Made by a program: the position numbers and the translations under genes. The notes beneath the pieces were generated by a model. It had not been told where the DNA came from and made no database searches. It saw only the letters and a list, made by a program, of their open reading frames with translations. 64,000 nt of DNA. Origin: Moniliella sp. 'wahieum' (Eukaryota > Basidiomycota > Moniliellomycetes > Moniliellales > Moniliellaceae). The first letter of the stretch is position 1. Each line of letters opens with the position of its first letter. Location: positions 1 to 64,000 of the forward strand of contig RSEE01000058.1 in the NCBI GenBank assembly GCA_003971905.1, given 5' to 3'. Positions 52,742 to 64,000 of this stretch are shown piece by piece.

Positions 52742-54980
52742 TGAGAGGCCTGGGTGAGGCCACCGACAGCGAGCTCGTTTGTTCTCATTTCAGTAACCCT
52801 CAGTGTCACTTATCCACTTAGCTATAGGCAATGGAGATTGTATTGCAGAGCTAAATGAAGAACTAGTAGGCTGTAATGCGTTCCGAAGCCGCATGCACGT
52901 GGAAATTCTTCCGGAACGCGCTCGCCCGATACTACCCTGCGTATGCCGAGCCAGCTGTGTCACTTAATGCCCATGAGCGCATGAGATGTTGTGGACCGCT
53001 GGCGTTCAACCCAACGCTCAGGATTATAACATTTTGGCCAGCAATACCATGCAACGATCTGCGCCCACGCTCTCTCACCGGCCCACAAAAGAGTACTGTT
53101 GCCGTTGTTATTGAGATTATCTTGGTACATCTCCCTTCCTCTTGATACCTCCCCCGTATGGTCTCGTTGTGCTTGCTTAAGGATCGATATCCATTAATAT
53201 CGAAGAACAACTACTTCAGCACAGACAACAGGCACCCCCGTTACGAATGTTAGTGGCAAAAGGGATTTGCTTACACGGCCTAGATTCGTCTCCACTCTCT
53301 CAATACGCAGGGGTGTCGTACACTGTGTCAGCGGTGGGACGTTCACACGGTTTGGTAATCATGGTTGGCACCGTGTTTGTGCTTGGGCTTACGAAGTTCA
53401 CGTGTACGTGAACTTTTAGTGTAAAGGAGCCACGGGAATGTTGATCTTCTCGGTGTATAATAGACAGCTCGATACCTTTGTCGGCCAGCATCAGATTGAC
53501 CGAATCCCCTTCCGTGGTTTTCCCCTTTCACCGTCGCAGAATGCAACACCCCTCCATCCGGACGATGGCAGAGAAACAGGAGATCGGTTTTTTGGTCACA
53601 TCACGGTAAAAAGCATAGTGAAAGGGGCAGGCGGCCGGACAGGGCAACAAGCGACCGCGGATGTAAGAAGTGAATGGATGAAGCTTTGAAGCTTCAAGAA
53701 CAGACAGGGGAGGGTATCACCTCGAATAGGGCGCTGGGTTGGGTAGCACGTCGTTTTGATTTACAAAAGGGTATCTCACCGGCAGAAGCAGGGGCCTGGC
53801 TGTGGGTCGCACCTATCAGTCATACCTTTTTGCACTGCATCTGGGCCTCCGTCGCACCAAAAGGCGGATCGGTATAATGTTCCATGTTCCACGAGAACAG
53901 CTGCCTATGCGCAAAAGCTCCCAGCTGTACGCTGACATGGATAAGGCGCGCAGAGAAAGGGTTTCTACCTCTCGATGTTTATCGACAGTGGGTACGTCTG
54001 AATGGATTCTCGGCTCTCAGTAGTGCTCTCCTCCGCGTTCCATGACACAGAGCATCATTCATCACTCTGTTAATTCCATCCATCATTGGTCAAGCGGTTG
54101 GGGAATCAAGATGTCTGAATTCCCCAAAAGGGGGAACGTGGGGATCCAAAAGCATAACACGTTTGTGGCAAGTCACGTACATAGGCCAAGGCACCTTATC
54201 GATTATCCTACAAGCCCCTTACACACCTCGCTAACCTCCGAAACCTACACAGTATCCAAATCCCGGACCGGCCCAACCCCTGTCTCTTCCAGATGTGGCA
54301 TGATCATGTGCACAAGGCCATGAGACGGTGCATGAAGCTTGAAGTTTGAAGCTTGAAGCCTGAGGACCTGATGCTTAGACCTCAGGGCATGTGAGTGCAG
54401 TGTTGAGGCGCTGAGGCCTCGCTTCAAAGTTTAACCGAACGTTCAAGCTGTGAACGTTGTGAACGTTGACGTCAAAACCACCACGTTCCTCATTACATGA
54501 TCCGTTGCTCTCCGTCTGTCGAGGTTCTCTAACACCCAGCACTTTGGGTTCCCTCCGGTCCGTCTCATGTTGCTCCTGACAATTGGGCTGCAACCAGACG
54601 GGCAAAAGACTGAGTACTGAGTAGTAATAGTAGGGGCGAAAGTGGAGACTATACGGAATCGCGAGTACGGAGAACTGAGGTAAACCCTGAACAAAGAATC
54701 CAGTTGGAAAAGATAAGGTGTCGGAGGCCATGGAGAGAGAGAAGACTGGAGAGAGAAGCGGATACAGAGTCAAAAAAGGAAGATACAGGTGCGAGGATAT
54801 TGACGCTTGAAGGCAGTAGCCTGGTGTCAGAGCGTCGCAAGGGGGAGGAGACACTATGTCATCTCTGCGCCACAACCATTATGCTCTCCCCATGTGCCAT
54901 CCTCTGGCATTAGTTCTTCCCTGACATCATCATCGCGTTGGCGGTTTCAGACTGTGCTCGCAGGGGTCCTGGCATTCAAA

Positions 54981-55106
54981 ACCTCCAAGCTCCAAGCTCC
55001 AAGCTTCAACTCTAAGCTCCAAGCTCTAAGCTCCAAGCTCCAAGGGCCACAAAAGCTCCAAGCTCCAATACGCTCCGAGAGTTCAAGCTCCAATAATAAG
55101 AAGCTC
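54981..55106. repeat. Degenerate AAGCTCC array
   Basis: Around ten imperfect 7-8-bp units of the form AAGCTCC/AAGCTCTA, noncoding. Confidence 0.75.
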
Positions 55107-55222
55107 CGAGAACTCTACAAGACCCCGCATCCTCAGCTGCATGGACCGTGGACGGTAACCGGGGTAACCGGTAACGCGTAACGTAACCCGTAAACGTTAA
55201 ATGGTGCAGTGACATGTGTTTT

Positions 55223-55241
55223 GTGACATGTGACACCTGAA
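55223..55241. promoter_or_regulatory. Second exact copy of GTGACATGTGACACCTGAA
   Basis: Identical over 19 bases to 22388-22406. A partial copy (GTGACATGTG) lies 14 bp upstream. Confidence 0.5.
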
Positions 55242-55532
55242 AGTACACCGAGTTTGTGTGCACCAGCGATTGTGGGTTTGAGAATGACCGTTACGCGTTA
55301 CATTATACCGGGTTACTAGTTACTCGGTCACATGTTGCACGCTACACGGATGTTCCGAGTCACTATCGCTTGTGGGCACACCAATGCACCCAGATGCACC
55401 CAGAGGCCGTGGAGGGCACGATTGGGGAGGGGGAAGTGGGAAACACTCTCTATGAGGCTCGATCCATTTAGATCGTAGAGAAAGTGTGCCTATACGTACC
55501 ATAGCGTAGAATAGCATGATGCATGGGTCAGA

Positions 55533-55590
55533 TGAAGCTTGAAGCTTTTGAAGCTTGAAGCTTGAAAATGAGCTTGAAGAGCTTGAAGAT
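55533..55590. repeat. AAGCTTGAAG tandem array
   Basis: About six imperfect copies of AAGCTTGAAG, the clearest example of a word scattered through the intergenic DNA. Confidence 0.8.
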
Positions 55591-57827
55591 GCTTTGCCAC
55601 CGCGTGATAAAGTGTTTCTGCCAAGCATATGTGGATTGATAAGCTCGATCATCGATTATCGAGCTAATCTACCATGCACAACTGCACGATGTATAGGCAG
55701 GAGATCATTGATCGTTGAACGTTGAGACCGTTGATACGTTGATCGACCTATAGGAAGAGAAATATATTGGACCCATGTGGATTCAACATATATTCAACAC
55801 GGCTGAAGTTCAGCCTTGAAAACGTATGTTCAACGTTCACTGTTCACTAGTTACCTAGCTACCGGTTACCGGCACATGCACAACTTGAACAGGTCCTTTT
55901 GACGGAGAAGACATAACGTTCAACGAACGTTCACGATGTTCATGTCATGATGAACAAGTTCATCGATTCATTTTCATCGAATGCATCGATCCTCGCTCAG
56001 ACGCTCAGCCTGAGCGCTGTAACGTCATTAACGTTTAACGTCATTAATCATCGATCTCCTCTTGAATATCGTGGGCTGGCGAGCGAGGCTCTCGGGAATA
56101 TTCGTCGCAGTCACTAGTCACATGTCACATGTCACACCTGGAAAGCTTATTAAAGTTGGTATCGCCGTCGATGGCCCCACACAACGAATGGTTGTTGAAC
56201 ATGTTAACAACGATTCAATCAACTGATCAACGTGGTCAACGTCGAGTCGCACGTTGTCCGATGGATGGCTGAGAGGTTCAGCCGCTAGCCAAGGCATGGT
56301 TACTCCGATTACTCCGGTTACTACTTACTCCGGTTACTAGGTTACCAGTTCCATGTTGAAGCCTACGACCTACCCACACCAGGAGATACTGCGGTTGCAA
56401 GTGCCAAGTAGGTACTCGTCTGTTGCTAGCGTTTACTGGTTACCTTATCATTACCAGCGTGTTGCCGGAGATGGATTATCGAGATAGGCATATCCTGGAA
56501 TCGACGGGCATCGATGATCAATAAATTAATGATCGGTGATCAGCGACTGTCTGAGATATGAACCATCGATGATTGAATATGATCGATGATCTCGCTTGGG
56601 GATGCTCGATGCCAATGCCCCGCCAATGCCCCGCCTGCCCCGTCTTCTCCCGAGCAGGCAGGATGGCAGGGTGCGCCGAGCGCTGTGGGCCGAACGGGTC
56701 CGTGTTACATACGCTGCCCTCCGTTGTACGCTACGCAAGTGGACCGTGGAGTGGCCAGTAGCCGCAGAGCTAGTAGCGCCCAGACACGCAGAGCATGGGT
56801 GGCATGGTGCGTGGTGGCGCACAGCCGCCCATGGCCCAGGCGGACGGGCTATCAGGATATCAGCGCCCGAGGATACCAGTGTGACGTGGGACATGGGACA
56901 TATACATGTGATGTGCCATGTGCTCGGGGATATGTCGCGTTCAAAAGAACAAGAGAACCACCAGTTTCGGCAGACAAACGGCCGCGCTCGGCGCTCCGCC
57001 TGAGCTGAGCACGCGGGCAGTCAGGACAGTGCGCAGGGGCAGGGTGGCCCAGTGCGGTCCAATGTCCAAAGCCTAATCTGCATCCTCGGGCCCTGAGGCC
57101 CTGAGGCCCTGAGCCGAGGCCTGATATACCGGACAGATGAGGCGCAGAAGCTAGTAGCTGTGGCACCGCACCAGCCCACACACCTTGGCCACCGGGGCAC
57201 AAATGGCGGCTGTGTGTGATGTCATTGAACACCCTGCCCAGGCCAGCACACTGTGACCTGGTGCCCCATGCTTCCCTGAGGCTTCCGAAGCTTCAAGCGA
57301 AGCCTCAAGCTCTCAAGCGCAAGACTGCGGTCGATTGGCTGGGCAGCACCGAACGCAACGCCCTGGGGCCGAGGCCCTGAGGAGTAGGTACCCGATAGGC
57401 TGAGTTAGCAGTTAGCAGTTGCTAGTTGCTAGTTATCGGGTATCGGCTACCGCTTGCCGGTCTAACATGTACCAGTTCCTAACTCCCCTGTGCGCTCGAG
57501 GCGCTCTGGGCCTGAGGCCTGAGGAGGCTGGGGCCCTGAGGCCTGGGCCTGAGCGCCTGGGCCCTGGATGCACATGGCCTCAGCCTGAGGCCTCAGCCTG
57601 AGGTCTGGTGCCCGGTGCCCTGAGATCTGATCCCTGGGATCGATGAGATCGATGATCGATGACGCTTCAAGCCCCGAGCCGCCTGAACCGCTGAGGGAGG
57701 GTCCGCCACCCCCCTAAAACCAAACCCAGATGTCAGAAAAAGATACAAAAGGGGCCCTGTTCTCGTCCTGACTCGTGTTCTCCACCGCCACCGTTCTCCT
57801 CTCTCCTCTCTCCCCCTCTCTCGCACC

Positions 57828-58018
57828 ATGAAGTTCTCCTTTGCCGCCATCTTTGCCGTTGTGGCCGCTGTTGCCGTCTCGGCTGCCCCGGCCCCGGCCC
57901 CTGCTCCTGAGGGTGGTACGTGGCTTGCATCCTTATTCTTGGGATTCGTTTTCATTAATCGGTGTTGCTGACATGCTTTTGACCCGCAGACATGTGGTGC
58001 CAGGGCTGCGCCCGCTAA
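57828..58018 (+). CDS. 38-residue secreted peptide precursor with C-terminal WCQGCAR
   Basis: Not recognised. ATG 57828 in context CACCATGA follows a 50-bp pyrimidine tract. Exon 1 encodes a signal peptide, MKFSFAAIFAVVAAVAVSAA, then an Ala-Pro repeat (PAPAPAPEG). A 74-nt intron (57916-57989, donor GTACGT, branch GCTGAC, acceptor CCGCAG) leads to exon 2, DMWCQGCAR, then TAA 58018. The predicted mature peptide is tiny, with a Cys-x2-Cys pair after Trp. The strong leader, perfect splice sites and intact frame argue for a real gene. Dipeptide AP repeats are typical of propeptides trimmed by dipeptidyl aminopeptidase. Possible roles are a secreted signal or a metal/redox peptide; none is shown. 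An indel near 58005 could have cut it short. Confidence 0.6.
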
Positions 58019-60007
58019 TTTGGCAAGATCCCAATCTGGGGCTCCCACGCGGTGCATCCGTCGTCTTGGAGTTTGTCTTGTGCCACTTGCTTGATTTCTT
58101 GTTCTTTTCCCACCCTCTCTTCTTGTGTATCTTGTCGCCAAGGTGTATAGGCTTTGGGCCACGTGCAATGTAGCTTGAACGTCTTAACGTCTTGAACGTG
58201 GGAATACTTTAAACCGTTTATACTTCAGGCCGCGAGCACTTGGTGCTGTAGTCATCAGTTTGGATCCCCAAACAAATGATCGAAAGCGTGGATTCTGTAG
58301 CTACTCGTCAGGCACTGAATGCGAGTCATTCTTCGTTGTTCGTTTAAGGCCTGATGGCTTATTCTCCCCTTTTTCGCACCACACCCTCTGCTCTTGCTTC
58401 TTCCCCACGAACTATTGCTGCATTTGGCCAGTAGTCCCGACTTGGTTTCCCTCGCCTTAGGCCCGACTGTGACATTAACGTTCGTGAGGAGGAAGCAAGA
58501 GCAGAGGACATGGTGCGACGCATCAGAACAGGGAAGATGCGACACGCTCGGGACGACGAATTTGGGAATGAGAGCCAGATCAGCCGAACTATGGTAATGG
58601 GGTTAAGCGCATTTTGGGAACGGCGGGTTGTGTACATTACTTGGGCGACATGTGCCACACCATTGAATCTTCAACACCAAAGCAGCCGAACCCATTCAGC
58701 AGAAGCCTCGAGCAAAACGGACCCACCACTTTTCCCCGCCTTACATGTTACACAGTCCTCACACCACAATGGACAAGAGGTCCGGTGGACTGAGAAAGAA
58801 GATCGAAAGACGTGATGAGATAGTGGGCCCAATGGCGAGAAAACGGTGGCAGAATAGATTCCTAGAGGAGGTCATGGGACGAGCCCCGAGGAGGCATCCG
58901 CCCCTACAGTTTAGGGGAGTACAAAGGTCCTGCTGAAGTGCATGTCTGCCGTCTGCCGTGCCCCACTCCTCAGGTCCTAGTTCAAATCCTCCCAGATCCG
59001 GGCGGGTCATCCGTTGCCCATTTCCTCGGACACGTCTTCACCGTCTCTGTTTCACACATTATGACGCATCGAGCAAGTGTTGTAGAAGACCGAATGACGT
59101 CTCACTGGTAGAGATTCTCCTCTACCATGCATGGCACGAACCGTACACCGCACACACCGACAAGGCTGTGTGCCTTTATTGAACCCATGACCACATAGTA
59201 CTGCGCTTCATGCTTCAATCTCCGAGTAGTAGCAGCCTGACACACTAACCGAAGAGACCACACCTCGTTTGCAACCACGAATTCCTCTTCATCTACTGCA
59301 GCTGCGCAGATAGGGGAATGCGAGTTCGTAAAACGACCTGGTCTCATTACGTCCCGCGTGTCATCCTGTGCGCCTCCTTTTCCTTCTCGTTTTTCATAAT
59401 AAAGGAGGTTGAATGATGCCGCAGTGGGACAAACAACATGTGATGCGATGTAAGAAAGCTATGCGCTCAGGTTAATAGTCCAGTCGCCTTTGGATTGTAC
59501 AGGCGGCCAAAAAGCTGTTCCCCCACTTCAAGGACAGGCAACTGTGTCTCTTCTTAGTTGCCTCTTCGCTATCATTTGCCCTTGCCTTCGAGCTTCCGTC
59601 TCTCCACGCGCATAACTCTCTAGCGTCACGTCGCGTGGATCTGCTTCTAGGCACGTCGGAACAAAGTCCCTGGCATCCTTTCGGATTTAATTTGGGCCTC
59701 TCGCGTTCCTGATACTCCTGTTTTAATACTGTGGAAGCTTGGGACACTCACGATCCAAGGCCAGATGGAAGAAGGCCGGTAGTTACACTGAAAGAGCGAT
59801 GCCGTCACTCGCAAGGGATGCCAAATGCAGGTACGTGCTATCGTAGTTTGACCCGAGGAACGAACTAGAGACGCACCAGAGGCTACGTGCAGGTCAAGCA
59901 AATGGCAAGTTGGCCGAGCGCGCCCCAACCCAAGCCACCGAGAGAGCAGCGCGCCGGACAGATGGCCCAAAGAAAGGGGACAAGTCATGCCAAAACCGTA
60001 GATCCAT
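58019..60007. other. Intergenic, nothing recognised
   Basis: Two kb between the small peptide gene and 14-3-3. Only short frames; one T-arm-like word (TAGTTCAAATCCT, about 58978) without the rest of a tRNA. Confidence 0.55.
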
Positions 60008-60859
60008 TTAGGCTGCCTCCTCGGCCGCCGGAGCCTCTGGCGCTGGGGCGGCAGCTGCAGGTGCGGCGGCCTCGGCGGTAGGTTCAGCTTCAGCCTCCTG
60101 CATGTCAGACGTCCAAAGCGTCAGGTTGTCCCGGAGCAACTGCATGATGAGTGTCGAGTCCTTGTAGCTCTCTTCGCTGAGCGTGTCGAGCTCGGCAATG
60201 GCGTCGTCGAACGCCTGCTTGGCAAGGTGGCACGCGCGGTCAGGAGAGTTGAGGATTTCATAGTAGAACACGGAGAAGTTGAGTGCCAAACCGAGGCGAA
60301 TGGGATGGGTCGAAGCGAGCTCAGCAGCAGCCACGTCAGAGGCTGCCTTGTACGCCTCGAGCGATTTGTCAGCACTGTCCTTGCGCGTCTCGCCCGTGGC
60401 AAACTCGGCGAGGTAGCGGTGGTAGTCGCCCTTCATCTTGTAGTAGAACACTTTGCTCTCGCCCGACGCGGCCGAGGGAATAAGGTGCTTGTCCAGTACG
60501 CTGAGAATGTCCTCACATACCTTGGCCAGTTCGGCCTCGATCTTCTCGCGGTACGCCTTGATGATGGCGACCTGGGCCGTGTTGCCCTTGCTCTCCTCCT
60601 TCTGCTCGATGGAGGAGACAATGCGCCACGAAGCACGGCGAGCACCAATGACATTCTTGTAGGCGACCGAGAGCAGGTTGCGCTCCTCGACAGTCAGCTC
60701 TTGGTCGGCCGACGCGACGGCCTTCATGCTCTCGACCATCTCTGGGGAGGGGTCAGGAGGGGGGGCAAGGCAGAGGGGCGCAGGGGGGCACGTACCATCG
60801 TAGCGCTCGGCCTGCTCAGCGAGCTTGGCGAGGTAGACGTTGTCGGCGTGGGTGCTCAT
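60008..60859 (-). CDS. BMH1: 14-3-3 protein
   Basis: 14-3-3 dimers bind phosphoserine/phosphothreonine motifs and regulate many signalling proteins. ATG 60859 gives [21 protein letters not shown] 54-nt intron (60742-60795) lies after YD; it is a multiple of three and free of stops. The spliced product continues [40 protein letters not shown] (family signature), [80 protein letters not shown] and [20 protein letters not shown] (second signature), WTSDMQ. The tail is an Ala/Pro/Glu repeat. The basic pocket residues (K of YKNV, R of RRAS, RY of HRY) are present. This is the only long gene here with no frame break. Confidence 0.97.
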   Translation of the reverse strand: MSTHADNVYLAKLAEQAERYDGTCPPAPLCLAPPPDPSPEMVESMKAVASADQELTVEERNLLSVAYKNVIGARRASWRIVSSIEQKEESKGNTAQVAIIKAYREKIEAELAKVCEDILSVLDKHLIPSAASGESKVFYYKMKGDYHRYLAEFATGETRKDSADKSLEAYKAASDVAAAELASTHPIRLGLALNFSVFYYEILNSPDRACHLAKQAFDDAIAELDTLSEESYKDSTLIMQLLRDNLTLWTSDMQEAEAEPTAEAAAPAAAAPAPEAPAAEEAA

Positions 60860-61453
60860 GGGGGGGGGCTGGGCTGGATGGCAGGGGCGGGGGGGTGGTG
60901 GTGTGGTCGGGGGCTGCTCGGGGTGGCTGGGCTGGGACGGGATGGCGGACCGGAGGGGTTAGTGAGTACGCCCCGGGCCCAGCAGCCCGCAGCCGCAGCC
61001 CTCGCGCGCGCGGCGGCGCGACTGCCCCTGTGCCTCCCGCGGGCCGGAGCGAGGGGCGCGCCGGCAGCCCCCGCGCTGGGCGGCACTGGGCGGCACTGGG
61101 CTGCACTGGGTGCACTGCTGCACTGGGCCTGCACGGGCTGCGCGGCGCGCCACTTGGGCTGCCTGCTTGCCGCTGGGCCAGCCAGAGCCACGCCGTGCCT
61201 GTCTTGGCCTGCCTTGGCGCACCCGGCCACGAGGGGGTGGTGTGACAGCTACACATCACATGTCGCGTGCAACTGGCAGCAGGCACGTGACGCGCCCATG
61301 TCCCCGTGCAGCTTACATCAGCAGGGCACTTGTCCGTGGGAGCAGCCCAGGCACAAATTTGCTGTGGGGAGCGCACGTCCACATCGGCCCTCGACTCTGA
61401 CCGACAATCGCCGCGCGCCATCCGCCTGCCTGCACGCCCTGCCTCTGCGCACC
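60860..61453. promoter_or_regulatory. Shared divergent promoter of 14-3-3 and the thioesterase gene
   Basis: 594 bp of C/G-rich DNA between divergent starts, with GGCACTGG repeats (61080-61130) and an ATCACATGTCGCG word (61255-61267) similar to the recurring ACATGTGA motif. Confidence 0.5.
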
Positions 61454-63140
61454 ATGAGGCTGCTCTCGCATTGCCTCCCTCGTCATCGGCGCTGCTGCCG
61501 CCGCCACCACCGCCACCGCCCTTTCCATCCACTCCTCGCCCCGCCCCGCCACCCCCTCCGCCTCCGCCTCCGCCTCCTCCGCCGACCACCCCACCCCGTC
61601 GTCGTTTGGCATGGGCTCGGCGACAGTGCCCAGTCCGAGGGTATGACTGGCTTTGCCGATGCCCTGCGGGAGGCCTACCCCGGCATCTTTGTCCATCTCG
61701 TCGCTCTCGCCGACACGGCGGCGGCGGACCAGCGGGCGACGCTGTTTGGTCTGGTCAACGACCAGGTGGCGCAGGTGTGCGAGCAGCTGGCATCCATCCC
61801 CGAGCTGCAGGACGGATTCGATGCGATTGGTTTCTCGCAAGGCGGGCATTCATGCGTGCGTATGTGGAGCGCTGCAATGCGCCGCCTGTCCGCAACCTTA
61901 TCACGTTTGGCAGTCAGCACATGGGCATTGCCGGTCTGCCCGCCTGTGCGCCGCGCGACTTGCTGTGCCGCGCAGCGTCGGGCATGCTCCGCAACGGCGT
62001 CAACACCGACTATGCCCAGTCCCACGTCGTCACTGCGCAGTACTACCGCAACCCGCGTAGCCCTTCCGAGTTTGAGGGCTACCTGGCCCACAACCACTTT
62101 TTGCTCGACATCAACAACGAGCTCGAGGTCAACGAGTCGTACAAGCGCCGTCTCTCCAGCCTGTCCAACTTCATCATGGTCGTCTTTTCCGAGGAGCAAA
62201 CTGTGGTGCCCAAAGAGAGCGGCTGGTTCGCCGCCTACCCCCTGGCCGAGGCGGACGAACCCGAGGATCTTCCCCCCGTTCCGTTGCGGGAGAGTTCGAT
62301 CTACAAGGACGACCGGCTTGGCCTCCAATCGCTTGATCGCCGCGGAGCGCTCGTCTTCGAGACGTGCGAGGGCCCGCACATGTCTATTGATCCGGCGTGC
62401 CAAGATAAGATTCTAGGGCGCTGGCTGGGTACGCCCGCGTCGCAATTTGCCCAGTGGGAGGGGCGGCCAACGGCGAGTGTTCTGAGTCGTCTTGGGTGGC
62501 CTGAGACTGGTTCTTGGCGCTGGCCACAGTGCACTTTCATGAGCAACCCAGATGGCTCTCGTCGTCTACGCATCGAGCCGGCTGCGTCCGCTCATGTAGC
62601 CCACTCGAAGGAGCATGCCCCCTTCCCCCCCATCGACATTGACTATACCACGGCCGAGCTCGTTGCTGTGGTCATCCTTGTTGTCCTGATCTCGTTTCTG
62701 TTCTGGAAAGCTGTGGTTGTGATTCTGATGGTTATCCTTACGGCCATTCTCTTCCCTGGGTTTGTGGTCGGTGCTGTTCTTGCCTTGCCGCTGGTCATGG
62801 TCGCGTTCCTGGTGGGGTGCGTGATTTACCTCCCGTTTGCGCTGATTGCTTCCCTGGTCCGCCGAAGGACGCAGCCCCAAGGCATTCTGCTCCCCTACCA
62901 TCCCGCATGGGAACCAAGGCGACCGACTACGTACGGTGCCGTCGGCCCAGCCGTCTTTGTCCAGGGCGTTCGTCCACCTCAGCCCGTCCCGCATCCTCAC
63001 CCAACTCCTGTTCCGTCCCATCCCCCCCCCCCCTAGCTCGTGCCCCTCAACCATCTTCGTCTACGGTTGCACCCGATGTGGAAGCCGCCCCTCCCAGCTA
63101 CGACGAGGTGGTCTGTTTCACCTCTTCTCCGCGCAAGTGA
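61454..63140 (+). CDS. Palmitoyl-protein thioesterase (PPT1 type) with membrane tail and PPSY motif
   Basis: PPT1 enzymes remove palmitate from proteins in the lysosome or vacuole. From ATG 61454 an early shift reveals a signal peptide, LASLVIGAAAAATTATALS. The thioesterase domain reads PHPVVVWHGLGDSAQSEGMT, the nucleophile elbow FDAIGFSQGG, FMRAYVERCNAPPVRNLITF and GSQHMGIAGLP, then YLAHNHFLLDINNELEVNES, VVPKESGWFAAYPLAEADEP, IYKDDRLGLQSLDRRGALVF and CEGPHMSID (catalytic His). After about 85 residues an extension has two to three hydrophobic spans (LVAVVILVVLISFLFWK; VVVILMVILTAILFPGFVVG; LVMVAFLVGCVIYLPFALIA). After a frame shift at the C-run near 63030 it ends with APPSYDEVVCFTSSPRK. The tail may be a fusion or an unresolved second gene, but the frame is open across the junction. 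Confidence 0.85.
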
Positions 63141-64000
63141 ACCCCGTGACGTATGTCGGTCAGGGGGGGTGCTTGTCCAGCCGTCATCTCAGGGTTGGTT
63201 GGTCAAAGTGGTCCCCCCCTGTTCCTCTAGTTTGTTTGTTCGATGTGTTGTTCAAACCCCCCACTCCACCCCCCGTTCCAGCTATATTCACTTTGTCGAC
63301 ACGTTACATGGATTTTGTCCTCGCGATCCCATTCCCCAATGTCGTGACATGTGGCACTCCTCCACTGGCTTTCCTTACCGCTGAGGGCTGAGGACTGAGG
63401 CTGGTGACCACGGTCCTCGCCCCGAACCCATTCCCCGTTCGTGGTCTACGCTCCAGACGATACAGGCGAGAGCTTCTCTGCCGTTCTGGGCGGTGGCGCG
63501 ATTTGTTGTAGGATCAATTTCGTTTTTTCCCATCTAATCCCGCTCGCGGCGCGGCATGACCTCAGGCCAGAGCTCCTCCCTCGTAGTTTGGGGTCAGATC
63601 AGTTCCCATGGCTGCACGCTCGATGACGCGGACGCAGAATCGTTCTTGTACCCAAAGCAGAAGGCCGGTCGTCCACGTTGCGGCAGCATGGGGGGCAATG
63701 GTACAGAGGTAGTGTATGGACCGTAGAAGGTTGTAAGGTGTAAGCGGATAGCGAAACGCACGCTTCAGCCTCAAGCAGTTGAGCTTAGCTGCCACGCCGG
63801 GCCGTCGCCGCGGGAACGACTCGCCTATTGGTAGCCGGTACCGTTTCCTGCGGGTGTGTGTGCAATGGCACGGTAGACGAGGGGGAGCTGGTCTGGGGTG
63901 GGTCGGGAGCAGGTGGCTCGAGCTGGCCCATGCTGCGCCAAAGGCGGGGAACAGCCATTGCAAGGGGCACGGCGGGGCGATCTGCAACACTTGTACAGAC
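63141..64000. other. Intergenic, nothing recognised to the window end
   Basis: 3' flank of the thioesterase gene. Short frames only. A GTGACATGTGG word occurs near 63344. Confidence 0.55.

Larger units (their letters stand above)
51165..57827. other. 6.7-kb gene desert rich in short palindromic words
   Basis: No gene with domain support. The DNA is built from recurring words: CTTCAAGCTT/AAGCTTGAAG (51630-51685, 54331-54360, 55533-55590, 57283-57320), AAGCTCC (54981-55106), GAACGTT, ATCGAT (55645-56600), GGTTACCGG, and CTGAGGCC (57095-57605). A small frame at 52150 (MPKGKGDRKIRANPLMKQ with CTAC and CGEC pairs) is noted but not called. Two TATATAG words sit at 52708-52741. Confidence 0.55.

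Noticed and set aside
58975-59125. tRNA-like words (TTCAAATCC and ACTGGTAGAG)
   Set aside because: Wrong order and spacing for A and B boxes and no foldable acceptor stem.
60227-62416. 729-codon plus-strand open frame
   Set aside because: It runs antisense through 14-3-3 and across the shared promoter. Only its 3' part overlaps the thioesterase in a usable frame.

Overview
The window is nuclear DNA of a fungus, most likely a basidiomycete (possibly Ustilaginomycotina, inferred only). The evidence is a GC-rich genome with introns of about 50-130 nt that use GTACGT/GTGCGT donors and CTGAC or TACTAAC branch sites. The gene set is typical of Dikarya: the YHM2 carrier, a Jsn1-type RRM+Pumilio protein, PNGase A, a C2H2+Zn2Cys6 factor and a Gbp2-like SR protein. 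The left end (1-2.2 kb) is low-complexity DNA with a degenerate CCCTAA-containing minisatellite, so it may lie near a chromosome end.

Layout: 2.3-3.7 kb calcipressin plus an unassigned coding segment (-). 3.8-4.5 kb pICln (-), divergent from a GAR-domain protein (4.8-7.7 kb, +). 8.6-10.5 kb secreted PNGase A (+). 12.0-12.95 kb YHM2 mitochondrial carrier (+). 13.7-16.7 kb NFS1 cysteine desulfurase (+), split by a 1.39-kb LTR-bounded element. 17.65-18.65 kb Lys/Thr-rich protein (+). 19.7-22.1 kb Hsp110/Sse1 (-). 22.8-23.6 kb ribosomal protein L7 (-). 27.0-28.8 kb C2H2+Zn2Cys6 factor (+). 33.1-34.0 kb Trm140/METTL-type methyltransferase (+). 34.6-37.8 kb Jsn1-like protein (-). 39.3-40.5 kb actin (-). 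41.4-42.6 kb Cyp40 (+). 42.7-44.0 kb RRM protein (-). 45.7-47.6 kb MFS transporter (+). 48.0 kb tRNA (-). 50.8-51.2 kb histone H3 (+). 51.2-57.8 kb gene desert with short-word repeats. 57.8-58.0 kb tiny secreted peptide (+). 60.0-60.9 kb 14-3-3 (-), divergent from a palmitoyl-protein thioesterase with a membrane tail (61.5-63.1 kb, +).

Most genes are housekeeping genes with no operon logic. Two pairs share short divergent promoters (pICln/GAR and 14-3-3/PPT). Nearly every conserved coding region is broken by single-base deletions relative to its family, actin and histone H3 included. The two LTRs of the NFS1 insertion also differ only by indels and never by substitutions. The simplest reading is uncorrected indel error in the assembly. 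Gene coordinates below therefore span several reading frames.

Strongest leads: the miniature LTR element inside NFS1, a 38-residue secreted peptide ending in WCQGCAR, a PPT enzyme with a hydrophobic tail and PPSY motif, a His-Ala repeat at the mature N-terminus of PNGase A, and an exactly repeated 19-base palindromic intergenic word.
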